From: Type-B symbiont of Plautia stali
GTDB lineage: Bacteria > Pseudomonadota > Gammaproteobacteria > Enterobacterales > Enterobacteriaceae
Length of the DNA stretch: 64,000 bases
Direction of reading: 5' to 3'
Assembly: GCA_001485295.1 (NCBI GenBank)
Contig: BBOA01000003.1
Location: forward strand, 124,001-188,000
Made by a program: the position numbers and the translations under genes. The notes below the pieces were generated by a model, which did no database searches, was not told where the DNA came from, and saw only the letters and a program-made list of their open reading frames with translations. Below are positions 1 through 9,887 of the stretch, one piece after another (positions within the stretch are counted from its first letter, which is position 1; every line of letters begins with the position of its first letter).

Positions 1-243
1 GGCCATGCCGATAGCGATCGCCTCCAGCGTCAGCAAACCGCCGGGCAGCAGCGGATGGCACTTTAGCGCCATGCTGAGGGTAAAAATGAATTCGACGATC
101 AGCAACCAGCCAGCGAGAAAAGGACTGATAAAGAAGAACAGCAGCGGATTGATGACTAGAAACGTCAGCAGCAGCGTTTTATACCAGTTGGGCGACTGGC
201 CAAGAAAGTTACGATGTAACGCTTGGCACCAGATGATCTCCAT
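1..243 (-). CDS. nhaB: Na+/H+ antiporter NhaB, N-terminal part (runs off window)
   Basis: The 81 codons from the ATG at 243 to the window edge stay open. They begin [20 protein letters not shown] and continue with hydrophobic segments matching the first membrane helices of the inner-membrane sodium/proton antiporter NhaB. It lies divergently from fadR, as in E. coli. Only about 16% of the usual length (about 510 residues) is visible, so I cannot tell whether the gene is intact beyond the edge. Confidence 0.8.
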   Translation of the reverse strand, partial: MEIIWCQALHRNFLGQSPNWYKTLLLTFLVINPLLFFFISPFLAGWLLIVEFIFTLSMALKCHPLLPGGLLTLEAIAIGMA

Positions 244-422
244 GGCAAAAAGTCCTGTTCGGAAGTAAAGAGGATGAAAGGGTAATCAGCGCAACTAGAC
301 GACGCAATATCACGCTGCAGGATTGCGCGCTGCTGCTGATTTTTGCGCCAGCGCGCGCTTTTAATTCGTCCGCAGTCTATAACACGCTTAGGGCGTCTGG
401 AAAGCAACGAGAAAACATCGCT

Positions 423-989
423 ATGGTCATAAAGGCGAAGAGCCCTGCGGGATTTGCTGAAGAGTATATTTTTGAAAAAATCTGGAACAGTCGCTTTCCT
501 CTTGGGTCGATCCTTCTCGCTGAGCGTGAGCTTTCTGAACTGATTCGGCGTGACTCGCACCACGCTGCGCGAAGTGCTGCAGCGTCTGGCGCGCGACGGC
601 TGGTTAACCATTCAGCACGGCAAACTGACGCGCGTGAATGACTTTTCTGGGAAACCTCCGGTCTTAATATTGAGGATCAGGCTGACGCATATATCGAACT
701 CGACCCTCATGTGTTCCGCGGGCTAGCTTTCGCCTCCGGCAACCTGATTTACGGGCTGATTCTCAATGGCCTGAAAGGGCTTTATACCCGCGTCGGCCGT
801 TACTATTTCTCTAATCCCGAAGCGCACGAGCTGGCGCGCAACTTCTATGCGCGCTTGGGAGCGCTGTGCGTGAAAGAGCCGTCGCAGGATCAGATTGTCG
901 AGGCAGTGCGCGACTACTGGCGTCGCAGCGGCAAAATCTGGCACAGCATGCAGAAAAGCATGCCGGAAGATTTAGGTAGCAAACGTTAG
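423..989 (+). pseudogene. fadR: fatty-acid regulator FadR, broken
   Basis: FadR is the acyl-CoA-responsive GntR-family repressor of fatty-acid degradation and activator of fabA/fabB. The reading starts [20 protein letters not shown] at 423, a clear FadR winged-helix start. An extra base near 545 shifts the frame in the recognition helix. The original frame resumes ([19 protein letters not shown]), and a second single-base insertion lies near 648. About 50 codons between the linker and the ligand-binding domain are deleted. The C-terminal part ([10 protein letters not shown] onward) is readable from 711 to 989. Length is about 190 codon-equivalents against 239 in the family. No functional product is expected, so fatty-acid regulation by FadR is lost. 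Confidence 0.93.
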
Positions 990-996
990 AAGCGGA

Positions 997-1021
997 AAAT
1001 CGGACGTTATCCGGTTTTTTT
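997..1021 (+). terminator. rho-independent terminator of fadR
   Basis: A hairpin with CGGA and TCCG arms flanked by A and T tracts is followed by seven T. It sits directly after the fadR stop. The same sequence recurs in inverted orientation at 1074-1098. Confidence 0.7.
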
Positions 1022-1073
1022 CAGGCTATACCTCTGTTCATGCTACCCGCGACCGCGCCTGACTCACCGGCAT

Positions 1074-1098
1074 AAAAAATCGGATAACGTCCGATTTT
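1074..1098 (-). terminator. rho-independent terminator of spoVR
   Basis: On the minus strand, AAAATCGGACGTTATCCG followed by a T run ends the spoVR transcript. Its 18-bp core is an exact reverse complement of the fadR terminator arm at 997-1014, so the two convergent genes end in matching hairpins. Confidence 0.7.
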
Positions 1099-1115
1099 AC
1101 CTCTCTGGCTATCGG

Positions 1116-2639
1116 TTACAGCGCACTGCCGCGGTCCAGCAGCTCCACGCTGCCATCCTCATTCTGCTGTTCCAGAATCACATCAAATCCCCACAGCCGA
1201 TGCACATGCTTCATAACCTCGCGACGGCTCTTGTCGAGCGGCGTGCGGCTTTGCGGCACGTAACGCAGCGTCAGCGAACGATCGCCGCGCAGGTCGACGT
1301 TATAGACCTGAATATTCGGTTCCAGATTGCTCAGATTATACTGCGCGGAGAGCTGCTGACGGATGGCGCGATAGCCCGCCTCGTCGTGAATGGCGGCGAT
1401 CTCCAGATAATTATTGCGGTCATCATCCAGCACGGTAAACAGGCGGAAGTCGCGCATCACCTTCGGCGACAGAAACTGGCTGATAAAGCTCTCATCCTTA
1501 AACTCGCGCATGGCGAAGTGTAGCGTCTCCAGCCAGTCGGAGCCGGCCATATCCGGGAACCAATAGCAATCTTCCTCTGTCGGCGACTGACAGATACGCT
1601 TGATATCTTGGAACATAGCGAGGCCCAGCGCGTACGGGTTAATGCCGTTATACCAAGGGCTGTTATAGGGTGGCTGAAACACCACGTTGGTGTGGCTGTG
1701 CAGGAACTCCATCATAAAGCGTTCCGACACTTTACCCTCGTCATAAAGATGATTGAGGATGGTATAGTGCCAGAAGGTCGCCCAGCCTTCGTTCATCACT
1801 TGGGTCTGCTTTTGCGGATAGAAATATTGACTCACCTTACGCACGATGCGCAGGATCTCGCGCTGCCACGGCTCCAGCAACAGGGCGTTCTTCTCCATGA
1901 AATAGAGCAGGTTCTCCTGCGGCTCGGATGGATAGCGCGCCGCCTCGACGTGCACCGCCTCTTTCTCGCGGCGCGGCAAGGTACGCCAAAGCGTATTCAC
2001 CTGGCTTTGCAGATACTCTTCGCGGCTCTTCTGCCGCGCTTTCTCTTCCTGAAGCGATATCTTCTGCGGACGTTTATAGCGATCGACGCCGTAATTCATC
2101 AGCGCATGGCAGGAGTCGAGCAGCCGCTCCACCTCCTCGACGCCGAAACGCTCCTCGCAGTCGGAAATATATTTCTTAGCAAACAGCAGGTAATCGACGA
2201 TAGAGCTGGCATCGGTCCAGCTGCGGAACAGATAGTTATTTTTGAAAAAGGAGTTGTGACCGTAGCAGGCGTGCGCCATCACTAGAGCCTGCATGGTCAT
2301 GGTGTTCTCTTCCATCAGGTAGGCGATACAGGGATTGGAGTTAATCACAATCTCATACGCTAGCCCTTGCTGTCCGTGCTTATAACGCTGCTCGGTTTCG
2401 ATGAACTTCTTACCGAACGACCAGTGAGCGTAATTGATGGGCATACCGACGCTGGAGTAGGCGTCCATCATCTGCTCGGAGGTGATAACTTCAATCTGAT
2501 GGGGATAGGTATCGAGTCGGTAGAGTTTGGCTACACGGTCAATTTCCGCAAGGTAGACATCGAGTAAATCGAATGTCCAGTCTGGTCCATCACTGAGTCG
2601 TTTGCTGTCCTTAGTCGAATCGTCAAAGATTGTCGTCAT
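1116..2639 (-). CDS. ycgB: SpoVR family protein
   Basis: Intact SpoVR-family protein (PF04293 type) of about 507 residues, close to the E. coli YcgB length of 510. I chose the ATG at 2639 (MTTIFDDSTKDSKRLSDG) because an AGG box lies 7 bases upstream and homology starts there; the longer ORF up to 2744 has no matching N-terminal sequence. The protein is soluble and carries the very conserved blocks HACYGHNSFFKNNYLF and MNEGWATFWHYTILNHLYDE. These are rich in His and Glu and look like a metal or catalytic site, although the reaction is unproven. In many bacteria SpoVR works in the same stress and starvation pathway as the kinase YeaG/PrkA and the VWA protein YeaH, both intact at 8.5-11.8 kb. 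Confidence 0.95.
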   Translation of the reverse strand: MTTIFDDSTKDSKRLSDGPDWTFDLLDVYLAEIDRVAKLYRLDTYPHQIEVITSEQMMDAYSSVGMPINYAHWSFGKKFIETEQRYKHGQQGLAYEIVINSNPCIAYLMEENTMTMQALVMAHACYGHNSFFKNNYLFRSWTDASSIVDYLLFAKKYISDCEERFGVEEVERLLDSCHALMNYGVDRYKRPQKISLQEEKARQKSREEYLQSQVNTLWRTLPRREKEAVHVEAARYPSEPQENLLYFMEKNALLLEPWQREILRIVRKVSQYFYPQKQTQVMNEGWATFWHYTILNHLYDEGKVSERFMMEFLHSHTNVVFQPPYNSPWYNGINPYALGLAMFQDIKRICQSPTEEDCYWFPDMAGSDWLETLHFAMREFKDESFISQFLSPKVMRDFRLFTVLDDDRNNYLEIAAIHDEAGYRAIRQQLSAQYNLSNLEPNIQVYNVDLRGDRSLTLRYVPQSRTPLDKSRREVMKHVHRLWGFDVILEQQNEDGSVELLDRGSAL

Positions 2640-3139
2640 AGCGTACCTCTGTTTTGCAAACAGGCCTGCCCGCTGCGAGCAGCCGGTTTCGGTAATTTCA
2701 AGGCCCATCCCTAAGAAAGAGAACCCCAAAAACGGAGTGAACACTTCAATTCAATGGTAGCCCAATGTTAATTATCTGATCGCGGAACTCAACCGAATTA
2801 TTCGACACAAAATCATCTAGAAATATCAGAAAAAGTATTTGATGAGCTGATATAGGGAAAATGCACGCAATGCCAGAATAAAACTCTTTTTTTAAGTGCA
2901 GTGTATGGCGTTGGCTTATTCTCCTGAAATAAGTGAATAATCTTGGATAAGATATAATTAACTGCTAAAATAAATATAAATAACTAATTTTGACTCAGGC
3001 ATAAGATTTTAGTGTTTGAAAAAGTGAAAAACATGTGAGGTAAGTTAATAAGGCAAGGGGAGTTTCAGTGATCGTGAATACGCTGATATTGCCTTGCATT
3101 CTAGTGAATTATGCTATTTAATTTGCCGGTGGGGGCGAT
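2640..3139. other. AT-rich intergenic region between spoVR and dadA
   Basis: This 500-base stretch is much richer in A and T than its surroundings. It holds the divergent promoters of spoVR and dadAX. I see no open reading frame of note and no clear hairpin. Regulator sites such as Lrp or CRP are known for dadAX in E. coli but I cannot assign one here. Confidence 0.5.
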
Positions 3140-3814
3140 ATGCACGTAGTAATTCTGGGCAGTGGTGTAGTAGGTGTGTGGTAGGTGTGGCGCGCTCAGG
3201 TCATCAGGTGACGGTGCTGAATCGTCAGCCCAACGCGGCCGATGGAAAACCAACGCAGGCAATACGGGACAGCTCTCTCTTGGCTATGCGGCGCACTGGG
3301 CTGCGCCGGGCGTGCCGCTGAAAGCGGTAAAATGGCGCAGGAAGCAGGCATGACGTTCCGCTTTAACACGCCGGTCGACCAGCTACTGCGCGAAGGCAAC
3401 CGTATTTATGGGGTCAAGTACAGCAACGAGGTAATCAAAGCAGACAGCTATGTCATCGCGTTGTCATCGCGTTCGGTTCCTGCTCGACCGCGCTGCTGAA
3501 GCATATCCTCGATATCCCGGTCTATCTGCTAAAGGGCTACTCCCTGACCATTCCGGTGAAAAACCCGGAGGCCGCGCCGGTCTCCACCATCCTTTGACCC
3601 CAGACGGTACGCCGATTGTCTGGCCCGACGTCGCTCAGCAATCTCTATCTAAACACCGGACGCAGCCCGGTCGGCTGGACCATGGCCTGCGGCTCCGGTC
3701 AGCTGCTGACCGACCTCATCAGCGGAAAAACCCGACGATCTGTCGGTGTTCCGCTATCTACAGGGTTTTACGCTATCATCGACGCCATTACGCAACGCGA
3801 ACGCCACGCGTTAA
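3140..3814 (+). pseudogene. dadA: D-amino acid dehydrogenase DadA, broken
   Basis: DadA is the FAD enzyme that oxidises D-alanine to pyruvate at the inner membrane. The start [13 protein letters not shown] is the expected FAD-binding Rossmann motif. A short tandem duplication of the GTAGGTGTG type then wrecks the frame within 20 codons. Recognisable blocks follow in different frames: [30 protein letters not shown], and the C-terminal [20 protein letters not shown] second duplication (TGTCATCGCGT twice, near 3450-3475) and several deletions leave about 225 codons of the usual 432. The downstream partner dadX is intact. Confidence 0.92.
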
Positions 3815-3829
3815 CATTCAGGGAGAAGT

Positions 3830-4900
3830 ATGTCACGTCCAGTTTTCGCCACCATCGATCGGCAGGCGCTACGTCATAATCTGGCAATAGCTCGCCACGC
3901 GGCACCCGATGCGCGCGTCTGGTCGGTGGTAAAGGCTAATGCCTATGGCCACGGCCTCTCCCGGGTCTGGGAGAGCCTGTCGGAAACCGACGGCTTTGCG
4001 TTGCTCAATATGGAAGAGGCCATACTATTGCGCGATAGCGGCTGGCGCAAACCGATCCTGCTGCTGGAGGGCTTTTTTTACCCTGAGGATCTGGTGCTGA
4101 TCGATCGCTATCGTCTGACCACCAGCGTACACAGCAATTGGCAAATCAAGGCGCTGGCGGAAGCGCAGCTCTCCGCGCAGGTAGATATCTACCTGAAGAT
4201 CAACAGCGGCATGAACCGTCTCGGCTTTCGTCCCGAGCAGGCACATAGCGTATACCGGAAGCTGCGGGCGCTGCCGGGTATCGGCGATATCACCCTGATG
4301 GCGCATTTTGCCGATGCGGAAAACCCCGACGGGCTGGTGGCGCCGCTGCAGCGCATCGAGCGCGCCGCCGAAGGGTTAGCTATTCCGCGATCGCTCTCCA
4401 ACTCCGTCTGCACGCTCTGGCATCCGGAAGCTCACTACGACTGGGTGCGTCCCGGTATTATTCTTTACGGCGCGTCGCCCAGCGGGGACTGGCAGGATAT
4501 TGCCAGCACCGGCCTGAAGCCGGTTATGACCCTCAACAGCGAAATTATTGGCATCCAGCAGCTTAGCCCCGGCGACAGCGTCGGCTACGGCTATCGCTAT
4601 CATGCGCAGCAGGCGCAGCGTATCGGCGTGGTGGCGTGCGGCTATGCCGACGGCTATCCGCGCCGCGCGCCCAACGGCACGCTAGTGTGCGTTGACGGCG
4701 TCATGACGCAGGTGGTTGGCACGGTCTCGATGGATATGATCACGGTGGATTTAACCCCGTGCCCGCAGGCCGGTATCGGTTCGAAGGTGGAGCTGTGGGG
4801 TGAACAGGTGAAAATCGATCGGGTGGCGAAAGCGGCCGGCACGGTCGGCTATGAGCTGATGTGCGCGCTTGCGCCACGCGTGCCGGTCAAGGTTATTTAA
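3830..4900 (+). CDS. dadX: alanine racemase, catabolic type
   Basis: Intact 356-residue fold-type III PLP enzyme interconverting L- and D-alanine in the cytoplasm. The PLP lysine lies in [10 protein letters not shown] (about residue 34) and the catalytic tyrosine region is VGYGYRYHA (about residue 253). Length matches E. coli DadX. The ATG at 3830 has a GGGAG box 6-7 bases upstream. It lies 15 bases behind the dadA remnant, as in the dadAX operon. Because dadA is dead, the enzyme can no longer feed alanine breakdown through DadA. It more likely supplies D-alanine for peptidoglycan; whether alr exists elsewhere cannot be seen here. Confidence 0.96.
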   Translation: MSRPVFATIDRQALRHNLAIARHAAPDARVWSVVKANAYGHGLSRVWESLSETDGFALLNMEEAILLRDSGWRKPILLLEGFFYPEDLVLIDRYRLTTSVHSNWQIKALAEAQLSAQVDIYLKINSGMNRLGFRPEQAHSVYRKLRALPGIGDITLMAHFADAENPDGLVAPLQRIERAAEGLAIPRSLSNSVCTLWHPEAHYDWVRPGIILYGASPSGDWQDIASTGLKPVMTLNSEIIGIQQLSPGDSVGYGYRYHAQQAQRIGVVACGYADGYPRRAPNGTLVCVDGVMTQVVGTVSMDMITVDLTPCPQAGIGSKVELWGEQVKIDRVAKAAGTVGYELMCALAPRVPVKVI

Positions 4901-4910
4901 GTGCGGTGAG

Positions 4911-5062
4911 CGAAACCAGTAAAAAATCGGAATCGTGGTCTGGACTAGGCTAACCGGGATGTTTAGGACAATGGCGATATCCGGCAGGGTAGAAAGATAG
5001 AGATAGATGCCCAGCGGTGCCAGCAGCACCAAGCTCAACAGCATCAGGGTAAATTTTTGCAT
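4911..5062 (-). pseudogene. N-terminal fragment of an MFS drug exporter
   Basis: From the ATG at 5062 the minus strand reads MQKFTLMLLSLVLLAPLGIY and then one membrane helix plus SLVQTTIPIF. This resembles the first 48 residues of Bcr/CflA-type multidrug exporters of the major facilitator superfamily. The sequence then stops matching and runs into the 3' flank of dadX. About 350 residues are gone, so this is a stump. Family assignment rests on this short piece. Confidence 0.6.
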
Positions 5063-5171
5063 AAAAATCAGAATGTGAACGTCCTGTTAAAACAAGCGGA
5101 AAGGGTAATGAGTTGAGGAGGATAAAGAGGAAATTGTGATATCCGCCGCAAGGCGGGCATCGGATCCGCGC

Positions 5172-6295
5172 TTAGTAAGCGCCATCACGGCGCCAGTTAG
5201 CACTACACTACACTGACGATTTTAAACAGAATAGCGATATCGGTCCAGAGCGTCCAGTTTTTCACATACTAGGAGTCGAAGTAGACGCGCGTGTCTTAGT
5301 CAATATCGTTACAACCGCTGGACCTGCCACAAACCGGTCAGGCCCGGTTTCGCTATTAGGTAGTAGACGTCGCCCGCGTAGCACTCCAGCTCCGTCTCGA
5401 TATTCTAGCCGATACGCTTGTGGCTGTAGATAGCGTAGCCGCCGTCGCGTTCCACCATATAGCAGAGCAGGCCCCAGAAACAGCAGCAGCGAGGCGACCA
5501 CAATGTCGAAGCTGCGCTTGAGGAAGCGTGAGGAGCGTTTCGCCAGGCTGTTGCTGACGCGCATGATTATTTCTTCATGGCTGAAGATAAACGACATGTC
5601 GGTGCTGTAGAGCTGCACACGCCGCGTAGGGCAGGGATCACCGAAACCGATTCGAACTCGATAGCGACGATAAACTGCACGTTTTTGCGGTCGATGGTCT
5701 GCCAGTTGGTATCCTCCTGTTTGATCATCGGCACGCCGTTGACGGACGAGGGAAGGGTTTCGTCGTCGGTGCTGATAAACACCTGCACGTTGTAGCCGAG
5801 GATCTCTTCGCTCTGCAGCGCGGCGTAGGCTTCCATGGCGTTTTTGCCCGAGCCGATGATTAATGGTCTCTTTTTGCCACTGACCGGCGCGCCTCAGCGG
5901 CAGCGCATACGTCCAGCTAAACAGCCAGACCATGCGTGAAAAGTCCCATTTAGGGGATGGCGATCCAGCAGCGAAAAGACGAAGAGGGTTTTAATAACTT
6001 CCTTCAGCTCGAACCAAAAGGGTTTGCGGTAGGTGTAGTGAGGCATGCGCATCCAAAAATAAGCGGTGCACAAAACAGAGAGCGCAAACTGCGCAATAAA
6101 CCGGTATTCGATTTGATGAGGCGGAATAAACGCATCGAAATCGCCTCAGATGCCCTGAATAGTTGCCACCGATAAAAGCAGGGCCAGATTAGGGGTAATT
6201 AGGTCGGAAAAGCTTAACGCCAGCTTTGCGAGGATATTTTTTCGCCTTCCGCTCCACGAGGGGCTCACATCATTCATCACCAATGTACTTGCCAT
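5172..6295 (-). pseudogene. wbaP: undecaprenyl-phosphate galactose phosphotransferase (WbaP/AmsG type), broken
   Basis: WbaP-type enzymes start exopolysaccharide or O-antigen units by moving galactose-1-phosphate onto undecaprenyl phosphate. On the minus strand from 6295 I can follow the family end to end. There are N-terminal membrane segments (IEYRFIAQFALSVLCTAYFW), the central VFISTDDE and FSHEEIIMRVSN parts, SRFLKRSFDIVVASLLLFLG, and the C-terminal DTRVYFDS...YVKNWTLWTDIAILF and RRDGAY. They lie in several frames with many stops, and much of the catalytic domain is missing. The gene is not next to a polysaccharide cluster here. Confidence 0.85.
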
Positions 6296-6398
6296 AACAC
6301 CTGCTCTCATTTTAGGACTATTTTTCGGAATTACCGCCAAGAATTGTTGCTGGCGGTGAAAATAGCGGGTCAGGGAGGTTTTTTAATACTCACTGGTC

Positions 6399-6678
6399 TT
6401 ACTGTTTATCGTAATGCGCAATTTCTAAATTTACCCGTTCGCCATCAATCCAGGCCGGCACGCTGATTTTGTTGATCCCTGCCGTCGAATTGATAACTCA
6501 GGCTGGGATTGGTTTGAAAAGGGATGCTGACGGTCTGCAAATTATCGCTGTCGAGTTCGGCATCAATCATCTCGTAACGGCCAATTTTAACGACATATCC
6601 TATAACACTATGCCGTTTGCTGGGTTAAATAACCAGCAAACCTGTTTCCGCCGGAATATCGATCCACAGCATATCGGA
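6399..6678 (-). pseudogene. unidentified remnant downstream of cvrA
   Basis: Minus-strand codons make protein-like sequence in two frames: IGRYEMIDAELDSDNLQTVS with FQTNPSLSYQFDG, then NKISVPAWIDGERVNLEIAH ending at a TAA at 6399. A stop interrupts the upstream part. I do not recognise the family. It looks like the C-terminal end of a secreted or periplasmic protein joined to cvrA by deletion. Confidence 0.4.
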
Positions 6679-8287
6679 TTATTCTCGCTCTTCTGCGACG
6701 CGCACCCCGATTTTAACGATACGGCTATCCTCTTTTTCCGCCCCCGTCCAGGTAAGATGGTTCCACTCGACATGGTCGCCGACCACTGGCGCTCCGTCCA
6801 GCATGCTTATGACCAGCTGGCCCAGCGACTGCTGATCGTTGGTTTCTTCATCTAGTTCCAGCCCGTAAATCTGCGCCACGTCGCGCAGGCGCGCTTCGGC
6901 GTCGAGAATAAAGTCGCCGAAAAAGCGCTGATCGAGCGCCACTGGCGGCCACTGGCTGAACATCTTGCCCAGCGCGGGCAGATCGCGCTCGCGGCCAATC
7001 ACGCAGATGACATCGCCCTCTTTCAGGCGCGTATTGCCGTTGGGATGCATCAGTGTATTATCGCGAAACAGCGCGGCGATGCGCAGCGCTGCATCTGTAA
7101 ATCGCACAGCACCGCCGACGCACCATTTATCGGCGCTCAGCTGATAGACGAACTGCTCCCAAGGATTTTCTGGGTGAATATCCAGCCCGACGCGGCTGAC
7201 AGGCGACGCGGTCGGCGGTACCACCACTCTAGCTTTTTTTGCGGCGAAGCCGCGCGAGGTGCCCTGCAGCATCAGCGACACCAGTACCACAAAGAAGGCG
7301 ATATTGAAGTAGAGCGAGGCGTTTTCCAGCCCGGCCATCATCGGGAAGACCGCGAGGATAATCGGCACCGCGCCACGCAGTCCGACCCAGCTGATAAAGA
7401 TGCAGCTCGCGTCCAGTAAAGCCGCGAAACGGTAGCAGGCCCACCAGAATCGACAGGGGACGCGCTATCAGAATCAGCCACAGCAACAGAAGCATCGCCG
7501 GCACCGCGATATGCCAGAGTTTGGATGGAGTTACCTGCAGGCCCAGCACGATAAACATGCTGATCTGGCTCAACCACGCCATGCCGTCGAAGGTCTGCAG
7601 GATGCCGTGTCGGTTGCGGATAGGGCTGTTGCCGAGCAGGAAGCCGCACAGATAAACCGCCAGAATGCCGCTGCCTTAGCAGCGGATAGAGGCCGGTAGC
7701 GAGACTGATACGGTTGATCAGCTGCTGCAGCGCCCAGCCGCCGCCCAGTCCCAGCACGATGCCGAGACCAAACTGCTGTACTAGATGCACCAAGAACATC
7801 CAGTCCAGACCGGTTTCGCTTTTCTGTATCATCTCAATCAGTCCAGCGTTGAGCTGATGCGTTCGTTGAGGCCTTTATCGCCCAGCAGCGAGAAGACCGC
7901 GGCGGCATTGGTAGAGCTAATAATCGCTCCGATAAGAAAACCCTGCATTAAATCGAGGCGGAACAGTCAGGCGGCCGCCACGCCGGTCAGGCCTGCGGTG
8001 ATCATCACCCCGACGGTCGCCAGCGACAGCGCCGGACCCAGCGCCACCTTAAAAGAGCTGGCTTTGGTACGCATGCCGCCGTCTAAGAGGTTGGAGATCA
8101 GGTAAGCGGCCGGGTAGTTGTTAAAGGCGATGCCGTCAATGCCTTCGACCCCGGTCAGCATACCTAACGCCAGAAAGATCAACAGGATAGGGATGCTCAG
8201 ACGAGAGGAAAAAGAACTGAGTAAAATGCTCGCTGCCACCAGCATAGAACCGATAATAAAAAGACTATAGACAATGTTGTGATTCAA
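6679..8287 (-). pseudogene. cvrA: K+/H+ antiporter CvrA (NhaP2), broken
   Basis: CvrA/NhaP2 is a CPA1-family potassium/proton antiporter with a C-terminal TrkA_C domain. The N-terminal 106 codons (7967-8287) read well ([20 protein letters not shown]), but about seven residues are deleted before LLDGGMRTK. Frameshifts follow near 7966, 7680 and 7400. The last 229 codons (7368-6679) are open and contain [17 protein letters not shown] equivalents, [20 protein letters not shown] and [20 protein letters not shown]. At least three frame breaks in the membrane domain mean no antiporter is made. Confidence 0.92.
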
Positions 8288-8535
8288 TGTGGTCTCCTGC
8301 GGTTACGATGTTCAGGTAGAGGCTGTCGCGGGGAATGGCCGGGCATCAAAAAAAGACGATGCGTAATCAGTAAGTTGTCGGTGCTGTAATTTTCATTTTA
8401 CCGGTTTGTTTTTCGGTTAAAGAACCGTCTTAATGTGCAAAAAAAGGCATTGTTCGTCAAGGAGATTAATGGCAGGTATTTCAGCAGTTATTCGCAAGAT
8501 TAAAGAAAAAGCCGGTCAGCGACCGGCTTATAGCG

Positions 8536-9807
8536 TCAGGCTTCCACCACCTGTTTGTGAAACAGCTCGCGAAATACCGGATAAATATCATCTAGTTCGC
8601 GAATATGCTGGATAGCGAAATTATCAAACACCGACTGCAGATGCTCATATTCGCGCCACAGCGTCTGATGCGCGCGTCGGGTAATCTCGATATAGCTGTA
8701 GTAGCGCACCACCGGCAGAAGATTTTTCTCCAGAATTTCGTGACATAGCGGTGAATCGTCGGCCCAGTTGTCGCCATCCGACGCCTGCGCCGCATAGATA
8801 TTCCACTGCGCCGGATCGTAGCGCTCCTTCACCACCTCATTCATCAGCTTAAGCGCGCTAGAAACGATAGTGCCGCCCGTTTCCTGAGAATAGAAAAATT
8901 CCTGCTCATCCACTTCTTTGGCCTGAGTGTGGTGGCGAATATAGACTACGTCAACGTTTTTATAGGTGCGGCTCAGAAACAAATAGAGCAGAATATAAAA
9001 GCGCTTCGCCATATCCTTCGTCGCCTGATCCATCGAGCCGGAAACGTCCATCAGGCAGAACATCACCGCCTGGCTGGAAGGTTCAGGACGCTTCTCGAAG
9101 TTTTTATAGCGTAGGTCGGAAGTGTCGATAAAAGGCACACGTTCGATACGCGCGCGCAGCTTGGCGATCTCCTTGCGTAAGTGCTCCTCTTCCAGCAGCT
9201 GCGCCGGCTCTGCTTTCTCAATCGTCGTCAGCGCCTCTTCCAGTTCATGCATCATACGATGCTTACCCGCCGTCATGGCGGTACGACGCGCCAGCGAATT
9301 CTGCAGCGAGCGCACCACACTGATATTGGCGCGCATGCCGTTAGGGGTGAAGCCGGCGCGATGGGTTTTGTACTCGTTAAGCTGGCGATGCTGGTTTTTA
9401 CGCAGATTCGGCAGCGCCAGATCCTCAAACAGCAGATCGAGATACTCATCTTTCGAGATCTGGAAAACGAACTCATCCTGGCCTTCGCCATCCTGACTGG
9501 CGTTGCCCTGACCGCTTCCGCCGCCACCGCCCTGCGGACGCTCGATGCGGTCGTTTTGCACAAAGTGGTCGTTGCCGGGATGGACGCGATGACGGTTGCC
9601 GCCGCGTCCCTGATGGAAAATCGGCTCGTTGATGTCGTCAACCGGGATCGATACGGACTCGCCACTTTCAACATCGGTCACCGAGCGTTTATTGGTGGCC
9701 TCGGAGATCGACTGTTTGATTTGCGACTTATAACGGCGCAAAAAGCGCTGTCGGTTGACTGCGCTCTTGTTCTTGCCATTAAGTCGCCGATCAATGAAAT
9801 AGGTCAT
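8536..9807 (-). CDS. yeaH: YeaH, VWA-domain protein of the PrkA-YeaH-SpoVR group
   Basis: Intact 423-residue protein of the UPF0229 (DUF444) family, related to Bacillus YhbH. The N-terminal part is basic ([20 protein letters not shown]), then comes a Gly/Gln-rich linker near residues 85-110. A von Willebrand factor A fold follows with the metal site [11 protein letters not shown] near residue 255. It lies 80 bases behind yeaG in the same direction, the usual yeaGH operon. In E. coli yeaGH is induced by starvation through RpoS and NtrC. The exact activity of YeaH is unknown. Confidence 0.95.
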   Translation of the reverse strand: MTYFIDRRLNGKNKSAVNRQRFLRRYKSQIKQSISEATNKRSVTDVESGESVSIPVDDINEPIFHQGRGGNRHRVHPGNDHFVQNDRIERPQGGGGGSGQGNASQDGEGQDEFVFQISKDEYLDLLFEDLALPNLRKNQHRQLNEYKTHRAGFTPNGMRANISVVRSLQNSLARRTAMTAGKHRMMHELEEALTTIEKAEPAQLLEEEHLRKEIAKLRARIERVPFIDTSDLRYKNFEKRPEPSSQAVMFCLMDVSGSMDQATKDMAKRFYILLYLFLSRTYKNVDVVYIRHHTQAKEVDEQEFFYSQETGGTIVSSALKLMNEVVKERYDPAQWNIYAAQASDGDNWADDSPLCHEILEKNLLPVVRYYSYIEITRRAHQTLWREYEHLQSVFDNFAIQHIRELDDIYPVFRELFHKQVVEA

Positions 9808-9887
9808 AAAATTCTCCCAAACGTTGTAAGCAGGTCGGGCCGCTGCCCGACCTTATGGGTATAAATGCCAGCGCATTACCGTGCTTA

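Noticed and set aside
1608..2285. 225-codon open frame on the plus strand opposite spoVR.
   Set aside because: Antisense shadow of a GC-rich conserved gene. No family resemblance or ribosome-binding site.
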